Assembly (NCBI RefSeq): GCF_000313135.1
Contig: NW_004457620.1
Coordinates: 82,388-146,387 of the forward strand
Length of the DNA stretch: 64,000 bases
Origin: Acanthamoeba castellanii str. Neff
Taxonomy: Eukaryota; Discosea; Longamoebia; Acanthamoebidae
Direction: 5' to 3'
Of this stretch, positions 40,818 through 51,097 are shown piece by piece (positions within the stretch are counted from its first letter, which is position 1; each line of letters opens with the position of its first letter). Under the pieces are notes generated by a model that was given only the letters and a program-made list of their open reading frames with translations, made no database searches and was not told where the DNA came from. Made by a program: the position numbers and the translations under genes.

Positions 40818-42982
40818 CTACTCGGCCTTGCGCACGAGGAGGCCGATGGGGCAGTGGTCGGAGCCGAGGGCGTTGGGTCGCACGAACGACTTGTCGCACT
40901 CGGGCAGGAAGTCCTTGGAGACGACAAAGTAGTCCAGCCGCCATCCTGAAGTTCCATCATCACGCCAACATTGATTGTTATTATTCATAATTATTGATTA
41001 ATAATAATCATAAAAATAATCATAAAAATAATCGACGAACCGAGGTTCTTGGCGCGGCAGTTGAAGCGATTGGACCAGTAGGTGAACTGCTGCAGGTCCG
41101 GGTTCTGGTGCCGGAACTGCTCCAAAACACGTGCGATGGTGAGTGACCACCTAAACTGCCTTGCATTCCACGGCGATGAAGGTGGAACGAGCGGCGGGGG
41201 GGAGGGGGACGCCGTACAGTGTCGACGAAGCCGCTCTCGAGCAGCTGGCCGAAGTCGCGCCTCTCCTCCTTGGTGAAGCCCGCCGTCTTTTGCTGCATTT
41301 ACACGATCGATCAAGAAATCGAGAGTGAGACCAACACAAGAAGAAGGCTCAGCATGCCCCGGAGGGGGGGGATAGGGGTGAATCGCGTACGTTGGTCTTG
41401 GGGTTGGCGATGTCGATGTCGTGGTGAGCCACCTGCACCACGTGGAGGGATAACGATAAATACACAATCACATTATTATTATTGTTGTTGTAGAATGTAT
41501 TGTTATTATTTATCCTGGAGATATGGAATAAATCGTGGTCGGGTGCACGTACGTTGAGATCGCCGCACCACACGACGGGCTTGGTCTGCTCCAAATTCTT
41601 GAGATAGGCCAGGAAGTCCTTGTTCCACTCCTGTCGGTACCCGAGCCTGTTGCATTCATATGTTCATAGCAATGTGTCGTGTGTGTGTAAAAGCGTCTAC
41701 ACTGATCATAAAACCGGTTGCGAACCAGCTTTGGGCTTCGTTGTTGTTGGGGACCTGCGTACCGCTCGAGTTTCTGGCCGGCGTTGGGGATGTAGGTGTT
41801 GACCAGGTAGAAGCGGTCGAACTCGGTCGTGATCACGCGGCCCTCGCCGTCGTGCTCCGCAATCCCGATGCCGTACGTCACGCTCACTGGCTTGACCTTC
41901 GAAAACGTGCTGACGTGGCGCAAATAAATAGAAATAGAAATAATCACACACGTCAGCAGCCATCTTAAGAAACGTTGTTGTGGACCAAAGGGCGGGCGGC
42001 GTACGCGGTGCCGGCGTAGCCCAGCTTGTTGACGGAGTGGTTCCAGTACTCGTGCGGGTAGTCGTTGCCCAGGAGCTGGGCGATGGCGGTCGAGGTCTGG
42101 GTCTTGGTTTCCTGGAAGCAGATCACGTCCGGGTCCTCGTCGCGCACGTACTTGACCAGGTGGCCCTTCTTGTGTACCGCGTTGAGCCCGTTCAAGTTCC
42201 ACGAAATGAGCTTCATGAACTTACTGTGCGCGTAGCACGACAAGACACACGACACACGCACACGCACACGACACGACACAACACACGACACGAGCCAGGG
42301 TAAGAAGGAGGCGCTGCGATGAGGGTGTGGGCTGCCGTACGAGTCGTCGTCGGTGACGGGCGGCGCCCAGTTGCCCTTCTCGTTGGGGACCCAGGCCGCG
42401 GCCGCGGGCTGCCGGCGCGGAAGAGCGAATGAGCAAAAAAAGAAAGAAAGAAAGAAGAGAAAAGAGAAAGAGAAGGAGTACTGTCGCGGCCGTCTTCTTG
42501 CTCTTCTTGGCCTTGGGCTTCTTTTCCTCTTCTTCTTCTTCGGAGGAGGAGTCGGAGGAGTCCTTGGAAGACTTTTTTCTCCTTTTTCTCGCTCTCTTCG
42601 TCATCGTCGTCTTCGTCATCTTCTTCGTCGGCCTCCTTCTGCTTGCGCTTGCCGGCGGCCTTTCTCGGGGTGGCTGCCCTCGTCGCGGTGGCGGGCGAGG
42701 CGTTGCCGTTGCCGCCGTTCTCGAGGCGGGCCACCAGGTCGGCCTTGCGCCCAGTCGCGCTCAGACCGCGTGCGCGCAGCTCCGTGCGCAGCTGGTCCAC
42801 CGTCATCTTCGACCAATCCTTCTTGCTCTCCTCCTGCAACGAGCGCCACAAACTCGTCAATTAGAGATATTGCGAAAATCGCCATTTGATTATTGTAAGA
42901 TTTCTTGTAGTGAACCGTCTTAACAGATCTTTACATCACATGCAGATGCTGAAGAAGCGAGATGGGTACGAACCGTGCTCAT
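40818..42982 (-). CDS. AP endonuclease (ExoIII/APEX family) with N-terminal SAP domain
   Basis: Leftward gene of about nine exons. It starts with a three-codon exon MST (42,974-42,982), then [15 protein letters not shown] and a SAP motif ([20 protein letters not shown]) that binds DNA, an acidic/basic linker ([18 protein letters not shown]), and the nuclease: [30 protein letters not shown] (metal-binding Glu), NTYIPNAG (Tyr), VVWCGDLNV (Asp/Asn), [20 protein letters not shown] and GSDHCPIGL (catalytic Asp-His). This is the class II AP endonuclease set. Known role: incision 5' to abasic sites in base excision repair. The SAP-APEX layout also occurs in plants (ARP). It is nuclear by inference from the basic linker. 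The stop is at 40,818. Confidence 0.9.
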
Positions 42983-43279
42983 GTTGTTGATCTGTGGTGG
43001 AAAAAATACAACTTTAGTTCAGGCAGTTTCGAAGAATGAAATGCATTTTTTATTGTGATTTTAAATTAAAATTGGTAGCTGAGATCGAATCCGGCCGTGG
43101 CGGCTTCACATTTGCCACAAAAGTGAATTGGGTTGCCCCAACAACAAACTGGTTTGCGTGAGCCCATTCAGATACAAATCGATTTTGGATCATCACCAAA
43201 CCTCTGGAGGGTGAGTGGTGCGCTGTTGAAGGAAGAAGATAGAACAGGAGACGAGGATTAGAAGGTGAGAAAGGAGAAG
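42983..43279. promoter_or_regulatory. Divergent promoter between AP endonuclease and MOB1
   Basis: About 300 bases between divergent starts. A GTGAGTGG donor-like site near 43,210 and a CAG near 43,250 suggest a possible 5' intron of MOB1, but this is not certain. Confidence 0.35.
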
Positions 43280-44334
43280 ATGCAGGCAGACTACGAACTA
43301 CACAAGAAGTCGCGCAAGACGCTGAAGAACATGGGCGACCTCAAGGCGGCCGTCCTGTGCCCTGACAAGGAACATCTTGACGAGTGGCTCGCTGTACACA
43401 GTACGTCGCCCCTCCTTTCTTTTCCCCATTCCTCAATTCAAATATACTTCGTTCGCGAACAGGATCACATCTCCATTCTCAATCTCCCCTCCAATTCTTT
43501 CTCATTTGTGTCGTGTCATGTAGCGGTGGATTTCTTCAATCATGTGAACATTTTGTACGGAAGCATTGGCGAATTCTGCACTCCCCAGACCTGTCGCATC
43601 ATGACCGCTGGACCCAAGTACGCCATCTCGAACTGAGATCTCGAGAAGAACGAATCGCTCAGCTTGCGCTACGAGTTCAATCTGGAATGACACATCTTGC
43701 TAATTGTCTTCTTCTTCTTCCATTTCTCTTAGATTCGAATACCTCTGGGCGGAAGATGGTTCAAAGAGACCTGTGAAGTTGTCTGCGCCTGAGTACGTGG
43801 AGAAGCTCTTCACATGGATTCAAGGCCTCATCGATGATGAAAACATCTTCCCCGTCCAGCCTGGTTTGTGCCCCTCTTGCCCCCCAAAGGCCTTATCCTA
43901 CGCGCAGCTGTTGTTCGTTGGGCTGCATAGATCTGCTGACCCACATGACCCTCGCGCGCATGCACACCACAGACGCTCCCTTCACCAAGAACTTCCGAGA
44001 CACGATAAAGCAAGTGCTCAAGCGGTTGTTCAGGGTCTACGCCCACATGTACTATCACCATTTCGACAAGATCAGGGGCCTCGGCGAGGAGGCGCACATC
44101 AACACCTGCTTCCAGGTACAGGCTCCATTCTTCTTCTTCTTCTTAGCTCAGCATTGCGTTACAACTGCTATGCGCGTGACGTGAATACTGAACAGCCAAC
44201 GTGTTTGATGTTCTCTCTCTCTCTCTCTCTCTCTGCAGCACTTCTTTTTCTTCGTGGACGAGTTCAAGCTGATCGACAAGAGGGACATGCTTCCACTTGA
44301 AGAGCTCACCGCCAACCTGTGCCTTAAGAAGTAG
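43280..44334 (+). CDS. MOB1: MOB1-family kinase activator
   Basis: Five exons. Blocks in order: MQADYELHKKSRKTLKNMG, DKEHLDEWLAVH, VDFFNHVNILYGSIGEFC, FEYLWAEDGSKRPVKLSAP, VEKLFTWIQGLIDDENIFP, KNFRDTIKQVLKRLFRVYAH, EEAHINTCFQHFFFFVDEF and LIDKRDMLPLEELTANL, ending CLKK at 44,334. The zinc ligands are present: the pair in EFCTPQTC and the His pair in YAHMYYHH. The join GGACCCAA/ATTCGAA keeps the frame although the exon itself runs on to a stop. Known role: MOB1 binds and activates NDR/LATS kinases in the Hippo pathway and in mitotic exit. The N-terminus is about 25-30 residues shorter than human MOB1 unless an upstream exon exists. Confidence 0.9.
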
Positions 44335-44480
44335 AGGTGTGTGGAAGAGTCGGAGCGGAGGAAAAATACAACAACAGAAACAGTATAAACAGAGCAGCCA
44401 AGCCTCCACGTGCTCACCCCTCTAATCGACACCTCTTCTTCTCTTCCTTCTACTCCTTCTACTCGGCTCTGATGCGAATG

Positions 44481-45948
44481 TCAGCCCATGCCGCACGAGA
44501 AGCCGGCGTAGAGGCCGCCGCAGAAGTTGGAGTAGTACTCCCACTGCACCACCGCGCCACTTCCTCCGCCCGCCACCAGGAACCTGCACCCGGCGTAGCC
44601 GCTTTTCTGGGTAGTTTTGTATGCGTTGCAGTGGAACAGGTTGAGAGTGGGGAACCACAAAGCCAACAAAAAACAACAAAACTGCTCCATTATTTAGAAA
44701 AGAGAAGGGGGAAGAAGTACCTCGAAGAAGGGTTCGTGCCACAGAGAGATCTGGTCGCAGTCCACCAGAGCGGCCAAGGCGCCAAGGGCGTGCTGGGCCG
44801 ATGGCACGCACACTTCCACCTTGGTCTTTGAATAGAGCTTGATCGTCTCGTTGGCTGCGTGGCAAAGACAATAAGAATGATCGTCTTTGAGTGACGCCAA
44901 GTCCATAAAGGGAAACACGCACGCACGCTCACGCACGCACGCACCTCGAATGATCTTGTCGAAGTCGGCGACGGAGGCGACGGGAACCAGCCTGCTGAAG
45001 GAAATCCGGCGTGTGGCCGGCTCGCTCCAGTCCTCCCAGGCATCAGGCTCGCACTCCCGGCCAAACGGGTTGATGTCGGCACCAGCAGCAGGTACCTCAG
45101 GCGGTATGGCCACCGCCTTATCACTAAGCGCGCTAGCCATCACCACCGGCAGCTCATCTCCTATAAACATCACGATCTATGTTCAACAATTGGTCGCGTG
45201 TGTGCGCACACAACACCGCACACACACACACACACACAAGAAACGTACGGAAGGAAGATAGTGCCTTGGGGAGAGGGAAGAGGCGAATGGAGGCGCAAAC
45301 GGCCATGCGGGGAGCGTCCGGGTGGAACACCTTTTCGAAGGCGGCGATCCCGGCGAGCGGCGGCCGCGCGGCGTGCTGGGCCATGCTGCGGGACACCATC
45401 GCCCAGCAGGCCGCTCGCTGGGCCGCCTCGCCCCCACTGCCCCCCCTCGTTGGCCGGTACCACTGCACCCAAGCGATCGAGGAGCTTGGCCATGACCAGG
45501 GTGCGGTCCATCACCACCCCATACAGCCAAGCACACGTCTGCCCGAGCACCAACAGAGACTCTGCAAGCCCCCCCCCCATAGCACAATAGCACAGGCCCT
45601 GCATCGTCAGCTACACTGGCGCTACACGCGCGTGTAAGAATATTTCGATAAATACAAAACAAAAAAAAACAAAAACAAAGCAAAACACAACACCTTGGTG
45701 GGGTTGGTACTATAGTCAAGGAAGGCAAGGAGGGCCTGGAGGAGCTCTGGAGGCAGCTGCGCCAGTGGTCCACTTGTGTCCCTGCCCTCGCCCTGGTTGT
45801 GGAGCTCGAGGGCGCTGCGAGCCTTGGCATCAACGGCCTCCTTCAGGAGAGGCGACCATGAGGTACCGGCCTTCTGTTCTGCCTGCCGCTGCTCTTCCTG
45901 GGCCAGGAGGGCAATGGGGGAGATGCCTCCCTCAAGCAACTTGGCCAT
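44481..45948 (-). CDS. Conserved-looking protein of unknown function
   Basis: Leftward multi-exon gene from MAKLLEGGISPIALLAQEEQ, with an exon ending LPPELLQALLAFLDYSTNPT. Middle exons are LVLGQTCAWLYGVVMDRTLV, then IAAFEKVFHPDAPRMAVCAS; reaching the second from the first needs either a short intron or a frame shift at a run of seven G near 45,440. Later exons read DELPVVMASALSDKAVAIP, RISFSRLVPVASVADFDKII, VEVCVPSAQHALGALAALVD and WHEPFFE, ending in a Gly-rich segment (GGGSGAVVQWEYYSNFCGG) and a stop at 44,481. No motif or family was recognised. It is probably soluble. Confidence 0.55.
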
Positions 45949-45973
45949 GCTGCCACTTGCTTGTTGTGTAAAG

Positions 45974-48919
45974 TTACAGACAAACTCTTTGCTGGCTCAA
46001 GTGCTGAGCTTCAGTGAATCTTGTTTGTTCTTCTCTTGCCACCTCACTGGCAAGGAAGAAGAGAACTACACATCCCTGGCGGTGGGCTTGGTGGCGGCGG
46101 TGGGGGCACCACCTCGTGACAGGGGAAGAGACGAGAAGGACGAGGAGAGGCGCATGGTCGATGGCGAGGTGAGCGGCGACGGCCCCAGCGAGGCCGGCAG
46201 TGAGGTGGGCGGCGTGCTCTCGGGCGTGGCCGTCAGCGAGGGCGACGGGCAGCGCGAGCGACGCGCGGCGCAGCATCACCATGTCCGCGATGTCGTGCGA
46301 TGCCGACGACGACAGCGACATGTCGGGCAAGACCTCCTCGCTGCTGCTGCTGTCACCCTCGAAGAGCGAAGACGAGGGCAGCGGGAAGTGGGTCGCGAGC
46401 GCCGTTGATGTCGTTGTTGTGGTCGTCGTGGCCGTGGCCGTGTCTGTGGCCGCCGAGCCACCACCACCATCGGTGGCGTCCTCCTCGGGCGTGGTGTTGG
46501 CGTTGTTGCGGGTGAGGGGCGCTGGCGAGGCCAGGTGGAATCGCGCCTTGAGGTCCATCAGCCGCTGCTCCTGCTCCTGCCGCTCGCGCTCCATCTGGTG
46601 ATCGGTGGTCGGCAGCAGCCCACCACCACCACCATCGACCGGCGCCGGCGCTGTCGACGCCGAACTCGTCGCCGGCTTGGCCTCTTTCTCTTTCTCTTTC
46701 TCTTTTTCCTCCTCGCGCAGCTCCGCGGCGAGGAGCTCGGCGATCTGCCGCCGGCCTTCTTCGCCCAAGAGCTCCGACAGGTCGCCGATCGGCGGCAGAA
46801 TGTCGCCTGTGAGGCCCTCGCCCTCGTCGTCGTCCGACCGCGTCGACCCGGCAGCAGCGAGGGTGTGCAGGGTCGGTCGCGCGTGGGCGGTGGCGGTGGT
46901 GGTCCGTCGCGGTATCGCGGTGCGACGACGATGGCCGTGGGCGCTCTCGTCGCTGCTCTCCCGCTCGTCAGCCGACGTGGCGGCGAGGCGGTGGTGGTCA
47001 AAGTCGATCTTGGGCAGCGACTGGGAGCGGGTGTGGAGACCGGGTCGCAGCGGGTGGCGCTGCTGCTGCTGGCGCGGGCTCTGGAAGTTGTGCAGCAGGA
47101 GCTGCTCCTCCCGCTTGAAGGTCTCGAGCTCCTTGTTGCCGTGCAACATCACCTGGCTCAGCCTTTTCTGTTCACTGTAGCACACACACAAGTCAGGCCG
47201 ATGATGTTGTCGACAATGGCGATGGTGATGACGATGGAAGATGATGATGATGATGATGAAGATAATGGTGATGGCAATGGTGGTCGACGTACACGTAGGT
47301 GAAGCCGATGTAGTTGAGGTATCGGTCGATGGTGCCCCACAGCTTGCGAATCCACTTGAAGGTGCGCTTGATCACGTAGCGCGGGGTGCCATCGAACTCG
47401 GGGTCCAGTCCCTTGCTCCGGTCTTCGACGAAATACACACCACCGCACGCGACACGCGACACGCACCACCGCACACGCACAAGGTCAGGAGGAGAAACAG
47501 GGGAGGGGACGACGAGGAGTGCGTGGTGGGCACCTTCGATCTGGATGAGGTGCATGCAGGGGGCGAGGTAGGTCTGCGACTTCTCGTAGTCGTCGAAGAT
47601 CTCCTCGTCGCTCAGACCGCAGGTGGCGAGGATGAGGGCCGCTATCAGGCCCGTGCGATCCTTGCCCGACGAACAGTGGAACAGCACCGGATGGTTGCGC
47701 GGGTCGCTGCAGATTCGCATGATCTGCGCGTGTCGTGTCGTGTCATGCCGTGTGTCGTTGCCAAGACCGCACACGTGTGCATGTGTGTGTGTGTGTGTCG
47801 CTCGATTTATTATAATATAAGGCGTACCTTGAGAAGGGTGGGTTGGGAGAAGATGAGCAGCAGGATGGAGTAGCGCGTGAGCCCGCCGGGGTTCATCACC
47901 TCCTGCACGAAGGTGGTCATCGCGGCGTGCTTTCGTCCCGTCGAGGTGGGACCCGGCTGCAGGAACGCACGCAAGACTTTTTTCTGATCGCACACAACAC
48001 ATGCACCGCACCGCACCGCATGCGTGAGTTTTATCATCGTCGTCGTCATCGTCGTCGTCATCACTGAGCTTCGTACCTTCACATCGCTGGGAGACGGTAG
48101 AAGGAAGCCCTCCAGCATCATGCGGGTGTTCATAAGGTTACAAGTGAATCGCTTTCGCCTGTGTGTGCGCGTGTGTGTTGTGTGCGTGCGTGTTGTGTGT
48201 GTGTGTGTGTGTGTGTCGTGTGGCGATTGAGAACGTTGTACAAAAAGTGGAGGTCACCACCAGAAGCACGGGGCGCATGTACCGTGCAGTGCCAATGATC
48301 CGGCTGTCCTGTACTGTGGGGAAGGCGCGCTCCACCAGCATATCGAACGGATCGGCTCTGCAGTGGCCGTGCGGTCAGGCCAGCTCAATGGGCGTGATGG
48401 CTCTCAAGCGGAGTAGGGGGTACCTCTTCTCGCCTCGCGAGCGCAGGTCGACGATCGTACGAATGCGTGCGCCCTTGATCCACCACCTGCCCACCCGCGC
48501 GGTACATATAATTATTATCGCTAATTATTTCGCCGATTTATTTATTCGCTTTATTTTTATTGCCGATTATTTTAATTAAAATAAACTATTTTGATTTAAA
48601 AGAAATGGAATGTACGTGAGGATCTTGTGCACGTCGTCCTTGGTGACGTCGGGAAAGCCGCGGCATGTGGCAGCACTGCGCCATACGAGCCCTGCCTGCA
48701 GCCGTTTCCTGGTGGGACGATTTGCGGAGGATTGAATTAAAGAGAGATTTGGAGCATAAGGAGAACATTGAACGCCGGCACTACGTACGAGGTTGAGGCG
48801 GTGGCAAGATCGCGACAGTTGAAAAGAATGGGCTTGATGTTGCAGATGAGGAGCGCATTTTCCTCATCGTACGAGCACTCTTGCTCAAACACGGGCATGG
48901 GCTCCTCCTTCTTCTCCAT
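45974..48919 (-). CDS. Tyrosine/serine-phosphatase-like protein (Y_phosphatase3 type) with long acidic C-terminus
   Basis: Leftward multi-exon gene. The start is taken at MEKKEEPMPVFEQECSYDEE (48,919); an open stretch continues to 49,102 but has no support. Blocks: ICNIKPILFNCRDLA, AGLVWRSAATCRG, VTKDDVHKILTWWIKGARIR, TIVDLRSRGEKR and the catalytic loop VLFHCSSGKDRTGLIAALIL, a Cys-x5-Arg signature. The FNCRDL / VWRSA / TIVDLRS / HCxxGKDRTG order fits the Y_phosphatase3 branch (bacterial-type dual-specificity or lipid phosphatases). The C-terminal exon is long: EEKEKEKEKEAKPATSS, then a Ser/Thr-rich tail. Its stop lies only about 25 bases from the next gene's ATG, so the true end may be earlier through an unseen intron. 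Confidence 0.72.
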
Positions 48920-49174
48920 CCTCTTTCCTTTCTCTTGCACCTCTTTCTCTCTCTCTCTTTTGTTGAACGTTCGCTTTCCGCTGGTGTCTTTCCTTGAAAC
49001 CGTCGTGTAGCGGTTGTTGCGTCGGCTCGGCTGTTCGCGCCACACAGAAGCTCTACCTGGAATGTCAGTAATTGCTACGAATGAATTGGCTCTACACGCC
49101 ACACAACCCTTTGCTGAGTGTTTAGGGGTTGAAAGAGGTGATCATGTTGCATTTGTTGTTCTTGTCTTCTCGTT

Positions 49175-50931
49175 CTAGGCAGAGGTCTTGGTGGTGGTCG
49201 TTTCGTCTTCCTTGCCCTTACCCTGTCCCTGCACCAGGCCCTGCAGCATGCACAGCTTGGAGAAGCCCTGTCCCACAAACTGGTTGATCTGATCGCAGTA
49301 GTTGTTCACGCGGCCCGTGATCAGCAGGTTGTCCAGCTGGCTCGGCGGCTGCGGCAGCGGTCTGCTGTCCTCCTCCTCTCCCTGTTCATGTTCATGTTCG
49401 CGTGTTCGTGTGTTGTATCGTTAGCAACAAAGTGAAAGAAGAGGAATTCATCACAAAGAAGAAGAGAAAAGAGCAGGTGAGAAGAAGTGAGAAGAAGCTG
49501 AAGCCATACCCTCCTCTGTCTCTGGTTCTTCTGGTAGTACTGGAACTTCTGGAACTTCTTCTGCTCGTTGTCCAGCGCATCAATCGACTTGATGAGGTAC
49601 CTCATGCCTGATGTGGTGTAGGAGCGGGGAGAGAAAATGAGAAGGAGTGCAAGCAGAGGATGAAGTGCAGTAGAAGTGACGTGAAGTCAAAGGATGTGGT
49701 TCCTACCCTTCTCCAAGAAGGCATCGCTCGACACGTCCGAGAGACGATCGAACTCGGCGCCCCGATCCAGGAAATCGTTGTCCTCGAGCTCGGCGAGGAA
49801 GGCCTTGACGAGGGAGATGTTGCTGATCTTGATGGGGATTTCTTCAAAAATGGTGTTGTACGAGAGACCGGCCCGGGCAATGCTGCATTGTTGAAGCAAG
49901 GCGTTGTTTACCGTGAGCGAGCGTACAAGCACGTACCGCACGCACGCGCGCACACACGACACACACACGAAACAGCCCTCGCTGTTGAGTGGCGGTGATT
50001 ACCTGGCAGCGGTGAAGTCCTCGTTCTGGTAGAGGGTGATGAAGGCATCGGACAGCCGGTAGGCCTTGAGGGACAGCTCGCCCTGGTTGGTCTGGCCACA
50101 CGAGCCAAAGCAAGAAAAGAGAAAGAAGGAAAGGCTAAGCAAGCAAGAAAGACAGAAGAGCGGCCAAAAAGAAAGGGATCGATTCGAAGTGAAGTGAAGA
50201 GTACCTTGAGGGGATCGTAGACCACGACCACGCATTTGCTGATGGTGGTCTGGTAGTTGAACTGGTCCTGGATCAAAGACTCCGAGAGGAAGGAAGAGAG
50301 GTACGTGGACGTGTACCAGCCCACTGTGTTGTTATCCACGTTCACCTCACGGAGATGACGCATCATTTCTGATTTTGCGAAGCGTTGTAAAAAAATTAGA
50401 TCAGAATTGGGCCAAATTTGCAACAATTTGTTGGCCGATTGGGGGGGGGGGAGCAGATGTGCCGCGTACCGAGCGAGTACTTGGCACCCGACTCGGCCTC
50501 GTCGACGGAAGCCTCCTCCTCGCGCTGAGGGAAAGGGAAGCTGTTGGTCACCTCCAAGGTGGAGTTTACATCGAGACCCAGAAGCTGGCCGGTCACAAGC
50601 TCGGGCAGGTTCTCACGGCAGTGCTTGATAATCTTGAGCACAACCTGTTGCCCATTGATTCATGGTCGATCACACGAAAATTGTCAACATTGCGCTACAT
50701 CGGCATTCATGTGGGCCGCCACTGCGACCGCAGCAATTAAATTGAGAAAGAAGTAAATGCAGAAGCGCTAATGATGCAGTGAGGAAACCCTACCAGGCCG
50801 TCAATCTGGACGAGGTCGACCTTGGACTGCTCATCGAGACCGTAGTGGCGGGCGGCCTTTTCGAGCTCCTCATAGCTCATCTGTGAGATATCCTTGGTGA
50901 GGAAGGCGTCCATCTTCTTCGTCGACGACAT
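49175..50931 (-). CDS. EIF3H: Translation initiation factor eIF3 subunit H (MPN domain)
   Basis: Leftward gene of about seven exons from [20 protein letters not shown]. The MPN domain reads [59 protein letters not shown] and then [18 protein letters not shown]. The JAMM zinc motif (ExnHxHx10D) is absent, as is usual for eIF3h, so it is a structural, not catalytic, MPN. Later exons give [38 protein letters not shown] and [19 protein letters not shown], ending [10 protein letters not shown]. Known role: part of the eIF3 complex that binds the 40S subunit. The first exon ([14 protein letters not shown]) is an extra N-terminal helix compared with human eIF3h. Confidence 0.9.
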
Positions 50932-51097
50932 TGTGGGCACGACAGATGATGCTGATCGATCCACACAAAATCCGATTTTGCCGGCGTTGCGCCCAGAAAA
51001 ACAAAAGAAAGAGGTCGCGCACAAATCGCGCAGCATCGAAAAAAAGTAATTCTGTTATTATAAAAACAAAATAAAAACAGAACAACCTGCAATAAAG

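Noticed and set aside
43616..43640. Premature stop in MOB1 after GPKYAISN
   Set aside because: The donor GTACGCC two bases earlier joins GPK to FEYLW in frame; the stop is intronic.
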